A DNA stretch of 64,000 bases, taken from contig CM038710.1 in NCBI GenBank assembly GCA_021613375.1, positions 28,705,763-28,769,762 of the forward strand, read 5' to 3'. This document shows positions 63,801-64,000 of the stretch, in pieces. The stretch is from Megaleporinus macrocephalus (lineage: Eukaryota; Chordata; Actinopteri; Characiformes; Anostomidae). Below the pieces are notes generated by a model. That model was not told the origin of the DNA, ran no database searches, and saw only the letters and a program-made list of their open reading frames with translations. Made by a program: the position numbers and the translations under genes. Position 1 is the first letter of the stretch; each line of letters opens with the position of its first letter.

Positions 63801-64000
63801 ACCAACTGTACAATGCACACAATCAGCAAACACTGTACACACTTTCCATTCTAACAACACACACTGTACAATCCACACAAGTACCACATAATGTACACAC
63901 TTTCCATTCTTACAACACACACTGTACAATCCACACAAACACCACACACTGTACACACTTTCCATTCTCACAACACACACTGTACAATCCACACAAAAAC
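57860..64000. repeat. CA-rich 58/60-bp satellite, about 100 copies, running off the window
   Basis: The unit contains CACACTGTACACACTTTCC, ATTCTCACAACACACACTG and TACAATCCACACAAACACC. Units are 60 bases when the join reads ACACACACTG and 58 when it reads ACACACTG. A diffuse CA-rich lead-in begins near 57650. The forward strand of the unit has no stop codon in any frame, which explains the very long open frames here. Larger repeats exist on top: an 823-bp step (59508/60331) and a 282-bp step (62366/62648). Confidence 0.97.

Noticed and set aside
57575..63992. Reverse-strand Cys/Val-rich open frames (for example 63444-63992) that look like cysteine-rich secreted proteins
   Set aside because: Same satellite read backwards; the Cys pattern is the TGTGTG text of the repeat, and many overlapping frames show it.

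Overview
The window is vertebrate nuclear DNA, almost certainly from a teleost fish. Genes are split by many short GT-AG introns. The interspersed repeats are fish-type: tRNA-derived SINEs, Tc1 and hAT remnants, and a dispersed repeat present four times. The coding content is znf335, a CD300/pIgR-like receptor and a pepsinogen. An apparently intact gastric pepsinogen argues against stomachless cyprinids such as zebrafish. The dispersed repeats look like those of other ostariophysans (characins, catfishes); that placement is inference from memory.

Layout. Positions 1-15560 hold the 3' part of znf335 on the + strand: 23 coding exons whose phases all join, 12 C2H2 fingers, stop at 14939, poly(A) signal at 15533. 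Positions 15560-17610 are transposon debris (a YqaJ/SWIM-like exon fragment, a hAT/BED remnant). Positions 17613-20975 carry a six-exon, 281-residue inhibitory-type receptor with one Ig V domain, one membrane segment and three ITIM-like tyrosines. Positions 21000-25340 hold Tc1, SINE and tRNA-like remnants, plus a decayed copy of the pepsinogen upstream flank. Positions 25346-29154 are a nine-exon, 374-residue pepsinogen A on the - strand with a TATA box. Positions 29160-31850 show no gene.

The right half (31.86-64.0 kb) is essentially tandem repeat. A 28/29-bp minisatellite fills about 31860-55470, broken by four copies of a conserved 0.45-0.7 kb spacer and showing several layers of higher-order duplication, including a 2,020-bp tandem block that looks identical by eye. 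A decayed ~50-bp array and a decayed ~30-bp array follow. A CA-rich 58/60-bp satellite runs from about 57.86 kb off the window end. The long open frames in this satellite are consequences of its composition, not genes.

The three genes have unrelated roles: a chromatin-linked transcription regulator, an immune-type receptor and a digestive zymogen. Nothing suggests they work as a unit. I did not find a convincing new molecular system. The most unusual features are the nested repeat architecture, the receptor's missing Ig cysteine, and TG repeats placed directly against two znf335 splice acceptors.
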